Assembly: GCF_011087585.1 (NCBI RefSeq)
Contig: NZ_VJOT01000070.1
Coordinates: 1 to 42,161, forward strand
Direction of reading: 5' to 3'
Source: Neochlamydia sp. AcF84
GTDB lineage: Bacteria > Chlamydiota > Chlamydiia > Chlamydiales > Parachlamydiaceae
Length of the DNA: 42,161 bases
Below the pieces are notes generated by a model. It was given only the letters and a program-made list of their open reading frames with translations, was not told the origin of the DNA and did not search any database. How positions within the stretch are numbered: position 1 is the first letter of the stretch; each line of letters opens with the position of its first letter. The translations under genes were made by a program, and so were the position numbers. This document shows positions 16,920-25,763 of the stretch, piece after piece.

Positions 16920-18881
16920 TTAACAAAAGCGTAAGCGTATGCAGCCGAGAGGCAATTTCCGCGAAATACAGTTTCGCTGGTTGCTGCTTAACCAAAGCGT
17001 TTTCAGCTGAGAAAGCTGCCCTATCTCGGCAGGGATAATAGTTAGCTGGTTATTACTTAAGTTAAGCGATTGCAGCTGAGAGAGCTGCCATATTTCTGCA
17101 GGAATAATAGTTAGCTGGTTATTACTTAGGTTAAGCGATTGCAGCTGAGACAGCCAACCTATTTCTGCAGGCAGAGCGGTGAGCTGGTTATTACTTAAGT
17201 CAAGCCATTTCAGCTGAGAGAGCTGTCCTATCTCTGCAGGAATAATGGCTAGCTGGTTATCACTTAAGATAAGCATTTGCAGCTGAGAGAGTTGCCATAT
17301 CTCTGCAGGAATAATGGTTAACTGGTTGCGGCATAAGGCAAGGCTTTGCAGCTTAGTAAGCTGCCCTATCTCGGCAGGTAGAGCAGTTAACTGATTATCG
17401 CCTAAGTTAAGCACTTCTAGCTTAGTAAGCTGTCCTATCTCTGCAGGAAGAGTGGTTAGCTGGTTGTTATATAACCAAAGCCCTTGCAGCTGAGAAAGCT
17501 GCCCTATTTCTGATGGAAGAGTAGTTAGCTGATTATTACTTAAGATAAGCCATTCCAGTTGAGAAAGCTGCCAAATCTCTGGCGGTAAAATGGTCAAATT
17601 TAACTCATCATGTAAGTCCAGTTTGATAATGTTTTTACCATGCTTTTCTATCCACTGTTTTAGCAGTTCTCCTTTTTTCTTTAAAGGTAGAGCTTTAATC
17701 TGTGGTTGATTTAAGTACTCTGTCCCTCCAGGGAGTTTTTGCCAGAATAAGAGGCGGTTAATATTTAGTAGATAGGAGGAATAATTAGAAAGAGTGAAGG
17801 CCTTGCTTTCCTTAGGATTTCCATCAAATTCTAAAGGAGAAAGAGAAGCGGCTAAGGTAAAAAGCTTTTGAAAAATGTAGGGTACTTTTTCTTCAATAGA
17901 AAGAGTAGGTTCAATTTTGTAAATCTTATCTAAAATGCCAGCTTGTGCTATGAAATCCCCATTCCCTTTAGGAAAATGAACCTGGAGAATGGCGTTGTAA
18001 AGCGAGGTCATGGAAATAGAGGCTGTGGAAGAAAGAGAAAGAGGTTGAATTTCATTAGTCGAGCTGGTAGATGAAGAAGAAATAGAAGGTTGAGGAACGC
18101 CCGGGGCAAGGGAGGAGGACTCTTGGTGGATTTGCCGCAGTTTCTCAAACACAAATTGCCTAACCTTTTTATTTTCTCCTAGTAATTTTTCTGTCCATTT
18201 ATAGCTTATTTTTTCTTTCTGATTTAGCTCTTCACCTTCCTGGCTCATCAGCTCTTCGACTTGATTCTCTAATATCTTCTTTAAAATAGAGTTTTCTTGA
18301 ATGGAAGGCTCTTCTAACAGATTGAATAAAAGCTCAGTATAACGTTCTTTAGGAGAGTCTGTAGAGGAAAGGCTTTTCTCTTTACCTTTACTATGAAAAG
18401 AAGGCGGAAGAGGAGGAAGCGGCTGCGAGGGTAAAGATGCTTCTGAGGAGCGTTTAAGGCAAAATTCAAGATAAGCTTGAGCTTTTTCATAGGTAGGAGT
18501 TAATTGCAAAGCTTGTAGTAAAGCTTCTATGGCAGTTGTATGCTCTCCTTTCTCAGCAAGTTCTTTGCCCCGTAAGAAATGTCCTACAGCTTCTTGGCTA
18601 GGTTCATGCTTAATTTCTTCCAAGGGATGGGATTCAGCCGTTTCAGCTAGGTGCCTCACCGTGTAGTTGGGAGCATGTCTTTCAATACGCCTTCTATCTA
18701 GAGGACAAAGCTTATTGCGCGCTAAGCATTGGATGACGGTATCTTCGTTAAAGGTATGGCCACAAGGAAACAAAGTAACTGCCCGAGTCATCAGCTCACC
18801 TGAGACCGCATCTTCTATATTCTCTGAGACTGTAGTGCGGAAAGTTACCTGAGTACTAGAAGTAGAAGATGAAGGGATCAT
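16920..18881 (-). CDS. U-box / TPR / leucine-rich-repeat protein (copy 2, shortened and truncated by frameshift)
   Basis: A 653-residue paralogue of the neighbouring gene, near-identical through the U-box (FPCGHTF, CPLDRR), the TPR-like pair and the linker. After that it has only about nine leucine-rich repeats in frame, then an abnormal tail ([20 protein letters not shown]) produced by a frameshift near 16985. The original end is still recognisable down to 16710. Even before the frameshift it would have had roughly half the repeats of copy 1, so repeat number also changed. The ATG and its AAGGAG ribosome binding site are the same as in copy 1. It may still make a working shorter protein, since the U-box and several repeats remain, or it may be an early pseudogene. 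Confidence 0.8.
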   Translation of the reverse strand: MIPSSSTSSTQVTFRTTVSENIEDAVSGELMTRAVTLFPCGHTFNEDTVIQCLARNKLCPLDRRRIERHAPNYTVRHLAETAESHPLEEIKHEPSQEAVGHFLRGKELAEKGEHTTAIEALLQALQLTPTYEKAQAYLEFCLKRSSEASLPSQPLPPLPPSFHSKGKEKSLSSTDSPKERYTELLFNLLEEPSIQENSILKKILENQVEELMSQEGEELNQKEKISYKWTEKLLGENKKVRQFVFEKLRQIHQESSSLAPGVPQPSISSSSTSSTNEIQPLSLSSTASISMTSLYNAILQVHFPKGNGDFIAQAGILDKIYKIEPTLSIEEKVPYIFQKLFTLAASLSPLEFDGNPKESKAFTLSNYSSYLLNINRLLFWQKLPGGTEYLNQPQIKALPLKKKGELLKQWIEKHGKNIIKLDLHDELNLTILPPEIWQLSQLEWLILSNNQLTTLPSEIGQLSQLQGLWLYNNQLTTLPAEIGQLTKLEVLNLGDNQLTALPAEIGQLTKLQSLALCRNQLTIIPAEIWQLSQLQMLILSDNQLAIIPAEIGQLSQLKWLDLSNNQLTALPAEIGWLSQLQSLNLSNNQLTIIPAEIWQLSQLQSLNLSNNQLTIIPAEIGQLSQLKTLWLSSNQRNCISRKLPLGCIRLRFC

Positions 18882-19444
18882 AATAAGCTCCTTAAAGTTT
18901 TAGGATAAGTGATTGCCTTAAATGCTGGTCCAACCTGCTTTTTAAGGTCGGGTCTTATCTTTTCGCCATTAACTTATTCTTTTCATCTTTATTGATCAAT
19001 TTTTATTTTAAAGAAAAAAAGAGAGAAGCTTCGTTTGCATTTGGTAGAAGCTATAGCAGCTGTTCATACCGCTTATATTTTTTTATACTTTCTATAAAGA
19101 AAGACCTGGAGAAAAATTTCTAAAGAAATAAGATATAAATTTATCTTGAAAAAAGAAACTTCTTGTTTCTCAGTAAGAGAAAACAAAGGTATTCTTGGAT
19201 GACCTGTAAATTTAAGGAAAATACAACAAAATTTAACTTAATAAAAAGGGCTAAACTCTCTAACACATCCAAAATATATTGAAGCGCTTTAAGGTTTAAG
19301 GGGAAATTTTATAAGGCAGGATACCTGGCAACATTTTATGCGCTATAAAAAATTATCAATCGACCTCTTCTAGAAAGAACATCAGCAATTTTTTAGCCAC
19401 ATATATGTCTAGGTTATTTGCCAGCCTCTATTCTTAAAGATAGC
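18882..19444. other. Upstream region of LRR gene 2 and spacer to the cysteine desulfurase gene
   Basis: 18882-19025 is the duplicated upstream region shared with 16300-16440 and should hold the promoter. The remaining 400 bases up to the nifS-type stop are AT-rich with stops in all frames; no RNA gene or clear terminator was recognised. Confidence 0.5.
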
Positions 19445-20590
19445 TTATAAAGCCTTTAGTTTGGTTACCAAATTCACAATTATATTAATCGCCCGATCTA
19501 TTTCTTCTTGAGTGACATACCGGCTTAAAGAAAAGCGAATCGACTCTCTTACTCTTTTTAAAGGAATCCCCATGTTAAGAAGAATACGTGAAGGCTCCAT
19601 GGCTCCTGAGGAACAGGCAGACCCATGGCTAGCAGCAATTCCAGCCATATCTAAAGCCGCTAACAATGTTTCTCCATCTACCCCATCAAAACTTAAGTTA
19701 GCTGTATTGCAAACTCTGTCCCCCTCCCCATTAATGCGCACGGCCTCGCCTAAATGCTTTTTTAAAGACTCTTCGAAATAGATCCTTAATTTTAGCATCT
19801 TTTCAGAAGCTTCTGGTAAAGCTTGGGCCAGTATTTGCATGGCTGCAGCCATTCCAGCAATATCGGCCAGATTTTCAGTTCCTCCGCGACGGTTATATTC
19901 TTGTAGCCCTCCGTGCAATAAGGGGAGTAATTTTTGAGAAGATTTTAGATAAATAAATCCACAGCCTTTAGGAGCATGAATTTTGTGGCCACTAAAGGAC
20001 ATTGCTGACACACCTGCAGGAATTTCTAATGGCTCTTTACCAAGCAAAGCTACACCGTCTACAAAAAAAGGAACATTTGCCTCTTCTGCTATCTTGGCGA
20101 TCGCTTTAATATCTGTTTTTACTCCTGTTTCATTATTTGCCCCTATTAAAGCAATCAATCGGGTATGAGGACGAATAGCAGCAGCTACATCTTTTGGCAG
20201 AACAGCGCCATGCAAACCTGCCGCAAGAGATGTAACCTCAATTCCTTGATGCTGCAATAAATCCATCACGCTATGCACACAGGCATGTTCAACATTAGAG
20301 GTCACTATATGCCCTTGAGTTAACGCACCTAGGATACCGCGAATGGCCATATTCGCTCCTTCTGTACCTCCAGAAGTAAAAATAATCTCTTGAGGACGTA
20401 CTTTAAGATAGCTAGCAATAGTCTGGCGTGCTTGGCTTAAAACCTGGCGGGCTTCACGGCCAAAGGAATGAGGACTAGAAGGATTTCCTGGATAGGTCCG
20501 TAAGACTTCGGTCATTACCTGGATGACGTAAGGATCCACACAAGTGCTGGCGTTGTTATCTAGATAAATTCTATTCACGCGTTTCATCAA
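19445..20590 (-). CDS. Cysteine desulfurase (NifS/IscS class, PLP-dependent)
   Basis: A 381-residue class V aminotransferase. It takes sulfur from L-cysteine onto an active-site cysteine and passes it to Fe-S or thio-tRNA pathways. Visible are the N-terminal YLDNNAST, GGTEGAN (residues 74-80), the PLP-stacking H102, D178 in VDG, the Schiff-base lysine K203 in SFSGHK, RRGGTEN, and the catalytic cysteine C326 in SHGSACSSG. The GSACSSG loop is the group I (NifS/IscS) type. No iscU, nifU or iscR lies next to it, so its acceptor is unknown; a role in tRNA thiolation is possible. Its start overlaps the end of the PP2C gene by 20 bases, implying coupling. Confidence 0.93.
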   Translation of the reverse strand: MMKRVNRIYLDNNASTCVDPYVIQVMTEVLRTYPGNPSSPHSFGREARQVLSQARQTIASYLKVRPQEIIFTSGGTEGANMAIRGILGALTQGHIVTSNVEHACVHSVMDLLQHQGIEVTSLAAGLHGAVLPKDVAAAIRPHTRLIALIGANNETGVKTDIKAIAKIAEEANVPFFVDGVALLGKEPLEIPAGVSAMSFSGHKIHAPKGCGFIYLKSSQKLLPLLHGGLQEYNRRGGTENLADIAGMAAAMQILAQALPEASEKMLKLRIYFEESLKKHLGEAVRINGEGDRVCNTANLSFDGVDGETLLAALDMAGIAASHGSACSSGAMEPSRILLNMGIPLKRVRESIRFSLSRYVTQEEIDRAINIIVNLVTKLKAL

Positions 20591-21344
20591 TTTTAATAAT
20601 CACTAAGGTGATATTATCATGCCCACCTTTTGCATTAGCTTTGGCAACTAGAATGTGGGCAGCGGCCTCAATATTTTGAATGCTGTTGAGCACGGATTCA
20701 ATTTCTTTTGTGCTCAGCATATCGGTAAGGCCATCTGAACACAGCAGATAAATGTCATTTTTAGCTACGTCGCTAATATGCACGGAAGGCTCCACCGATT
20801 TTTCTGTGCCTACCGCTTTAGTGATAATGTTTTTATAGATAAATTTATCTTTACTTCGTTCATTCACTTGACCTAAGTCCACTAACTCCCTTAGCAAAGA
20901 ATGATCTTTAGTTAATTGTTGAAGACGAGCGTTGTGTAAACGATAAATTCTACTGTCCCCTACGTGAGCATAAATAATACCCTGCGGATGGCAGAGTAAG
21001 CAGCATAGGGTGGTTCCCATTCCCCGCCACTCCTTTTCAGCTTTGCTCAGCTCATAGACAGTATGATTAGCATGCTCGATAGATAGCTGAATAAGGCCAT
21101 GTGCTTCATCAATGGAGAGCGAAGGGCCAGCAATAGCAAGCGTTTGCTGCAAGTGCTCACAAAGAGCTTTAGCTGCCTCACGTGCCGCTACTTCCCCTGC
21201 ACGATGTCCCCCCATGCCATCTGTTAAGACCACAAAGTCCAACTCATGCACATGCGTCCAAAAATCTTCATTATTTGAGCGTACAAGGCCTTTATCTGAA
21301 ATGCCGTAAACGGAGACCTTATAATACTTTAGGTTCATAAACAT
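20571..21344 (-). CDS. PP2C-type serine/threonine protein phosphatase (Stp family)
   Basis: A 257-residue soluble PPM phosphatase with all core motifs: SDKGLVRSNNED (residues 16-27), the metal-binding aspartate in TDGMGGHRAGE (D42), GMGTTL, AHVGDSRIY, CSDGLTD (D204) and GGHDNITLV (D243). It is manganese-dependent and removes phosphate from proteins phosphorylated by Hanks-type kinases; chlamydiae carry such kinases (Pkn1, PknD), so it probably reverses their action. A second Met at residue 3 is a possible start. It is translationally coupled with the cysteine desulfurase, an arrangement I recall also from C. trachomatis (CT258/CT259). Confidence 0.93.
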   Translation of the reverse strand: MFMNLKYYKVSVYGISDKGLVRSNNEDFWTHVHELDFVVLTDGMGGHRAGEVAAREAAKALCEHLQQTLAIAGPSLSIDEAHGLIQLSIEHANHTVYELSKAEKEWRGMGTTLCCLLCHPQGIIYAHVGDSRIYRLHNARLQQLTKDHSLLRELVDLGQVNERSKDKFIYKNIITKAVGTEKSVEPSVHISDVAKNDIYLLCSDGLTDMLSTKEIESVLNSIQNIEAAAHILVAKANAKGGHDNITLVIIKIDETRE

Positions 21345-21463
21345 AGAATTTTTGAGGAAAGGCCTTACTAATCAGCTGCATTTTAATGAAAAAATCATAA
21401 CTCATTACAGATTTTTTTACTAGATGGGAGTAGAGAGAAGGAAAACAAGCTCAAGGGGTAATT

Positions 21464-21507
21464 CTTGCCCTCTATCAAGATTGCTTAGGCACTTGATAGA
21501 GGGTAAG
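21464..21507 (-). terminator. Hairpin downstream of the serpin gene
   Basis: Arms of 16 bases (21464-21479 and 21492-21507) pair with a single G-U exception around a 12-base loop. It lies just past the serpin stop and before the PP2C gene, both on the - strand, so it probably ends serpin transcription. The T-run is on the + strand side (CTTTTT after 21507); on the - strand the hairpin is followed by AATTACC, so termination may be Rho-dependent or the hairpin may protect the 3' end. Confidence 0.55.
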
Positions 21508-21526
21508 CTTTTTAACGAGTTAGTAG

Positions 21527-22795
21527 CTAACTTTTATTAGGGTCGGTTACCCTGCCCATAAAGAGGATAGCACCTGTCTTTTTCTCATAAATCATATAGA
21601 TAAAAGGATGATCTACTTGAAAGATCACAGGAGCTTTTGGCTCCAAAATTGAGGTAACATTCATGCTAATAGAGGTGGCTGCTGCAGCTTCGCTACCATT
21701 TTCATCCATGGATAGATAGACTTTATGTAGAACATTTCCAATCTTTAACCCTTTAAATTCAGTTATCTTGGAGAAATTGGCTTGATCACTAAAAGGTGTG
21801 TGCATCCCCATCTTTTCTAAGATCTCTTTTAGATTGCTAAATTGGAGAACTTTAAATTTAGGGATTGTTACGAGTACCTTAGTATTTTTTAAATTTTTTC
21901 TCCATTCCTCTAGCTTTCTTGCTGTTAACCCTTTTTCTACTTCCCTTAAAGCCTCTTTTTGATGAGGTAAAATAATCATCATAGAAAATTCAGGACCTTC
22001 CTTCCGCGAAAGAATGTAAGGAAGCTCCACGATGGCAGCTTCGGGAGTATCTAGATAAGGAAAATGAGCTGTTTGAGTCATGGATAAAGCTGTCTGAACG
22101 ATCCCATCCTCTGGAAAGAAAGGTTGTTGAGTAGTTAAATGGGGATCAAAAGGGCTTTTCCATTTTGCTTTCAAATAGAGAGCACTTATTAGGACCATGC
22201 GGGTGGATGAATCTATAGCTTGGGGATGCAAAATATCAACGATTTTGCCAAAGGTATGGTGCTTAACCCAAGCATTAATGGTAGCCCTTGCAGTTTCAGT
22301 TTGTCCTTTAAAGTCGACGATTCTAAATGTGCCATTAAAATATTTTTTCATTTCTTCTTTATATGAAGAAAGTAAGGGAAAATTGGTTTGAATCCACAAA
22401 GAATTGGCTACCCGGACGCGTATTTCCTCAGAAGCACTGCTTGGATAAAAAGTAAAAAAGTGGTTTAGCTCTGCTAAGCCTTTTCCCAACTTCTCAACAG
22501 AAGAAGGATAATGAAAAGCAGTGGAGATTTCTTTATGGGTATTTTCATCAGCACCGCTATAAGCCATCGCAAAAGAAGAAAAAATACTGTAGGGAGAAAA
22601 GCAAAGGTTATCACTGGAGGGCAGCTGATTGTACATATCTATAGCAAACGCATTCGCCCCTTGAGAGACTAAAAGTATTTCACTCAGCTCATCCTGAGAG
22701 ACTTTTTCTTCCTCCGATTGTATAGGTAGGGAGAATAGACTTATCCATCCTAATATCACTAATTTAAACCAAGCTTTTGTAAAGATGTGCTTCAT
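21527..22795 (-). CDS. Exported serpin (serine/cysteine protease inhibitor)
   Basis: A 422-residue serpin. Residues 1 to about 27 are a signal peptide (basic start, LVILGWISLFSLPIQS). Serpin features follow: ANAFAIDMYNQL, NLCFSPYSIFSSFAMAYSGA, NSLWIQ, ISALYLKAKW and the C-terminal HPFIYMIYEKKTGAILFMGRV. The reactive-centre-loop hinge ENGSEAAAATS (from residue 365) has the Gly, Ser and run of alanines needed for loop insertion, so it should be inhibitory, trapping its target protease. Counting 17 residues from the hinge glutamate puts P1 near T381, followed by Ser; the exact bond is uncertain, but the local residues are small or hydrophobic, not basic, so trypsin-like targets are unlikely. The start overlaps the stop of the upstream CPBP protease gene (TAATG). 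Confidence 0.93.
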   Translation of the reverse strand: MKHIFTKAWFKLVILGWISLFSLPIQSEEEKVSQDELSEILLVSQGANAFAIDMYNQLPSSDNLCFSPYSIFSSFAMAYSGADENTHKEISTAFHYPSSVEKLGKGLAELNHFFTFYPSSASEEIRVRVANSLWIQTNFPLLSSYKEEMKKYFNGTFRIVDFKGQTETARATINAWVKHHTFGKIVDILHPQAIDSSTRMVLISALYLKAKWKSPFDPHLTTQQPFFPEDGIVQTALSMTQTAHFPYLDTPEAAIVELPYILSRKEGPEFSMMIILPHQKEALREVEKGLTARKLEEWRKNLKNTKVLVTIPKFKVLQFSNLKEILEKMGMHTPFSDQANFSKITEFKGLKIGNVLHKVYLSMDENGSEAAAATSISMNVTSILEPKAPVIFQVDHPFIYMIYEKKTGAILFMGRVTDPNKS

Positions 22796-23694
22796 TAAAC
22801 CTCTCTTTTTGTATAAAAAATTAGCATAATATTAACCGCATTGAAAATAGCATGTAAGCTAACAGATGCCCAAATCGATTGCTGCCGCTCGTAAATAAAT
22901 CCTAGAAAGCAAGACAAGACAAAAAGCGAAGCAATTAATTCAACATTTCCCCAGCCCTGTAGGGAAGAAAAATGTAGGAGGGCAAAGATTAAGGAAGTCA
23001 ATCCAATCGCTTGCTGGGAGGTCATATATTTCTTCAATCCATTTTGTAAAAACCCCCTAAAAAGCAATTCCTCAATGATGGGGACGATGAATATAATGCA
23101 TACACTTAAAGTCATTAACAGAGGTAGAGAAGAGGTTGCCATCCTAATTTGCTGCACAGCTACTTGTTCAATTTCAACATTTTGATAGGTGAGCATTAAC
23201 AAAAGCGCAACAAATTGACCTGTTGCGATCACTAAAGGATAACTTAATACTCCACTGATGCAAGCAATAAAAAAATCTTGTAACTTATAAAGACTGCCCT
23301 TTGAAGCACATGCACCTAAAATTATCTCTTGATTTTCTTTAGATAAAGAAAAGTAGTAGGCGCCCATTCCTATGCCTGTTATAAAAATAGCGTAGATAGT
23401 GTACCACCCTTGCATTTCTGGAGTAAGAGATGAAGGGAAAGAGGGCTCTTCTTGTGGATAAAAAAAAGTCCAAAGCTTAAAAGAGGCAGGAACCCATACA
23501 ATTTGTAAAAGAAAGAAAATAGCAAAAGAATAACTCCATAACTTTACCGCTAACGTTTGCTTGGTTTCAGGCAATCTTCTACTGGAGCTAAAATAATCAT
23601 TTTTCCAGGCCATTAACAAAAACATTACAAATATAAAGCTTGCGCTTGCGAAAATCTGTAACCGCTCAATCATCACTGTTTGCATGTTTTCCAT
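22795..23694 (-). CDS. CPBP-family intramembrane metalloprotease (CAAX protease/Abi type)
   Basis: A 299-residue membrane protein with about eight hydrophobic segments. The three family motifs are in place: EELLFR (E208, E209, R213), FALLH (H241) and HAIFN (H281, N285), which form the metal site and catalytic glutamate of the Rce1/CPBP fold. Eukaryotic relatives trim prenylated proteins; bacterial members act in immunity to own bacteriocins, signalling or protein maturation. The N-terminal half is extra relative to the minimal domain. Its stop codon overlaps the start of the serpin gene, so the two are translationally coupled; the sequence gives no proof of a common job. Confidence 0.9.
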   Translation of the reverse strand: MENMQTVMIERLQIFASASFIFVMFLLMAWKNDYFSSSRRLPETKQTLAVKLWSYSFAIFFLLQIVWVPASFKLWTFFYPQEEPSFPSSLTPEMQGWYTIYAIFITGIGMGAYYFSLSKENQEIILGACASKGSLYKLQDFFIACISGVLSYPLVIATGQFVALLLMLTYQNVEIEQVAVQQIRMATSSLPLLMTLSVCIIFIVPIIEELLFRGFLQNGLKKYMTSQQAIGLTSLIFALLHFSSLQGWGNVELIASLFVLSCFLGFIYERQQSIWASVSLHAIFNAVNIMLIFYTKREV

Positions 23695-23765
23695 TTCTTA
23701 AACTTAAGTTTATAAATTAGAAAGAGTAAGGCTTGCTTGATCTCCCTCCCTCTCTCTTTTTTCAT

Positions 23766-24389
23766 CTACAGAACGTGTAATGCTACATTTTCTAAGCGTA
23801 TGATAAGATCTCTTACTAAACGCTCGCTTAATTTTTTAAAATAATAGTTTTCCTTATCAGTGTCCCAGGCTGCATGAGGGAGCAAGAGCTGCTCTGTCAT
23901 AATCTCTTGCAGAGCTACTATTGGTTGCTCTCCACGTAGATCAATTATACGCACCTTTAACTTCATAGTGAGTAGGTGTTTGTTATGTAGATGAGGGGGC
24001 ATACATTTCATCTCTACCTCTCCATATCTATCTTTTCGATATTCTACAAGTTCGGTAGCTACTATTACATCCGCTCCCCCAAAATTCTTTACAAAAGAAA
24101 AATCGGGATCAAAAAAGGAAACTTTTTTCATCTTATCTAAGTGTCTTTTGACGAACTCTTGGGGATAAAGATATAAACTTCCCCTTTCTCTCAATTGCTG
24201 ACGCGTTTTCTTTAGCAGATAATCGTTCCTAGAGGATCTTTCCGCAGCATCAACGGTAGGCAATAGTACTACACGTGGTTTGGCTCTACCGTCATCATGC
24301 ATGGGATAAAAATCTCCATAGCGCGAAGCACAAGAAATAGTAAATAAACAGATTATTAAAGATAATATAATTTTGTTCATCAATTTCAC
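23766..24389 (-). CDS. Lipoprotein of unknown function (possibly the CT253 family)
   Basis: A 207-residue protein with a lipoprotein signal: basic MNK, hydrophobic core, then the lipobox FTISC with C20 as the lipidated cysteine. The mature part holds a mix of strands and helices (PRVVLLPTVDAAERSS; ADVIVATELVEYRKD; MKLKVRIIDLRGEQPIVALQE), resembling outer-membrane-associated lipoproteins that contain a GNA1162/CsgG-like fold, in which a conserved 'xVAVLP'-type strand opens the domain. From memory C. trachomatis has a similarly placed lipoprotein, CT253, in the same gene neighbourhood, but I could not align them. It precedes the protease-serpin pair on the same strand. Confidence 0.6.
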   Translation of the reverse strand: MKLMNKIILSLIICLFTISCASRYGDFYPMHDDGRAKPRVVLLPTVDAAERSSRNDYLLKKTRQQLRERGSLYLYPQEFVKRHLDKMKKVSFFDPDFSFVKNFGGADVIVATELVEYRKDRYGEVEMKCMPPHLHNKHLLTMKLKVRIIDLRGEQPIVALQEIMTEQLLLPHAAWDTDKENYYFKKLSERLVRDLIIRLENVALHVL

Positions 24390-24674
24390 CTCAAATAGAC
24401 ATAAAAACCTGTTATTAATAAGAAATTAGTTTTATAAGATGCAATTTTATCAAAAAAATTATTATTTCTCTATAAAAATTTTAACATCAAAGCACTAGCA
24501 GCCGAGTAGGAGAAGAATAAATAAAGAAATATATTTTTCCCACCCTATTTTCTAGAATAAAGGAAGGTAAAAAAAACAATAACCTTAGACATTACAAGGA
24601 AAAAGTTGTTAGAAAGATAGCTTACTTGGAAGGCATACTATCGTTTAACTTTAAGAAAAATTAAATTAAAAAGA
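24390..24674. other. Non-coding stretch between the lipoprotein gene and the SRP RNA
   Basis: AT-rich, no reading frame of note on either strand. It should contain the promoter for the lipoprotein operon; nothing else is recognised. Confidence 0.4.
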
Positions 24675-24776
24675 GTGCCGGAGATTATCTCAAGGCATAA
24701 ACATTATCCTTAAGGCTGCTACATTCCTGTCCTGACCTGGTTCGAACTATTTCATTCCACAAGGTCCCCGGCAGCT
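24675..24776 (-). ncRNA. ffs: Signal recognition particle RNA (small, 4.5S type)
   Basis: On the - strand the transcript would begin GCTGCCGGGG and end CTCCGGCAC, and the two ends pair (GCCGGGGA with TCTCCGGC, one G-U). Inside is the universal SRP hairpin: CCAGGTCAGGACAGGAATG, then TAGCAGCC. This corresponds to GGTCAGG-CCGGAAGGAAGCAGCC in E. coli 4.5S RNA, including the GGAA-type tetraloop region and the asymmetric internal loop where Ffh binds. The length of about 100 bases fits the Alu-less bacterial form. It sits between mazG and the lipoprotein gene. Confidence 0.9.
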
Positions 24777-24787
24777 ATAAAGATAGC

Positions 24788-25459
24788 TTATTCCTCGTTA
24801 TTTATAAATGCTTTTTTTTCAAAAAGTTGAAAATCTTTTTCTAAATGAGCGAGAGTTTTTCTTAAAGCATGCTCAGCATCTAGACCCTGCTTTTGAGCTA
24901 CTTCTACCAAGAAAAGAAGATGTTTACCTAATTCATTTTCATTATGAATGCCAGCAAGATCACCGGGAGATAAATCTTTTAAATATCCAGAATTTTTTAT
25001 TTTTTTAAGGACTTTTTGAGCGCGTGATAAAGCAGGCAAACCCTTAGAAATGCCATCCAGGGAACTTTTGCGCGTATCTTTACCTTTTTCACGCTTTTTT
25101 ATTTCTTCCCACTGATGGGAAAGCTCTTGAGAAGTATTTATCTTTTTTCCCTCGCCAAAAACATGGGGATGGCGTCGAACTAATTTCTCATTAAGCTCGT
25201 TAAGCACGGCACCAAAAGTAAAACGCTTCTCTTTTTCTGCTATCTTACACAGAAAAACAGCATTAAAAAAAAGATCTCCTAGCTCTTCTTGAATATGGCT
25301 ATTGTTGCCTAAATCTATCGCTTCAATGACTTCACAGCTTTCTTCTAAAAGCGAAGATCTTAGCGAATGTAACGTTTGTGCCTGATCCCAAGGGCATCCC
25401 TCTGGCGCTAACAAACGTTCTATAATTTCTATCAGTTGATTAAATTCTTGCATAGCCAC
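24788..25459 (-). CDS. mazG: Nucleoside triphosphate pyrophosphohydrolase MazG
   Basis: A 223-residue all-alpha NTP-PPase that hydrolyses (d)NTPs, including damaged ones, to monophosphate and pyrophosphate. The N-terminal MazG domain has the full metal site: GCPWDQAQT, LLEESCEVIEA (E39, E40, E43) and EELGDLFF (E58, E59, D62), then RRHPHVFG. A second, weaker MazG repeat occupies the C-terminal half (ELGKHLLFLVEVAQKQGLD), where the catalytic D of ELGD is K, as if inactive. The protein is shorter than E. coli MazG (about 263 residues), mainly in the linker. The SRP RNA follows about a dozen bases after its stop on the same strand. Confidence 0.93.
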   Translation of the reverse strand: MAMQEFNQLIEIIERLLAPEGCPWDQAQTLHSLRSSLLEESCEVIEAIDLGNNSHIQEELGDLFFNAVFLCKIAEKEKRFTFGAVLNELNEKLVRRHPHVFGEGKKINTSQELSHQWEEIKKREKGKDTRKSSLDGISKGLPALSRAQKVLKKIKNSGYLKDLSPGDLAGIHNENELGKHLLFLVEVAQKQGLDAEHALRKTLAHLEKDFQLFEKKAFINNEE

Positions 25460-25763
25460 TTTAAGTTTAGATGATTAAATAAATAATCGAGGATTACATG
25501 TTCATAGGGGCCTTATTAAGGAATTTTATCTTTTATCCGTTGGCTCTTTCCTTTTAAAAACAGCTTAAAAGCCAGCCATTTACTAGACAGGATAGGACAA
25601 AACAGAAGTAAATATTCCCTTAGCTGCCCGATAAATAAAATCTGACTTTTAGGTTTATGGCCTTAATAGGCCTTCTCATTTATAAACTAAGGTGATGTAA
25701 AAAAACTAGAATAATCCTTCCGTAAATGATAGGGTAGGAGGTTAAAATTTTAGATAAGGTTAT
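25460..25763. other. Divergent promoter region, no gene seen
   Basis: About 300 AT-rich bases between mazG (-) and a Nudix gene (+). No RNA gene, repeat or reading frame worth naming. Confidence 0.4.
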
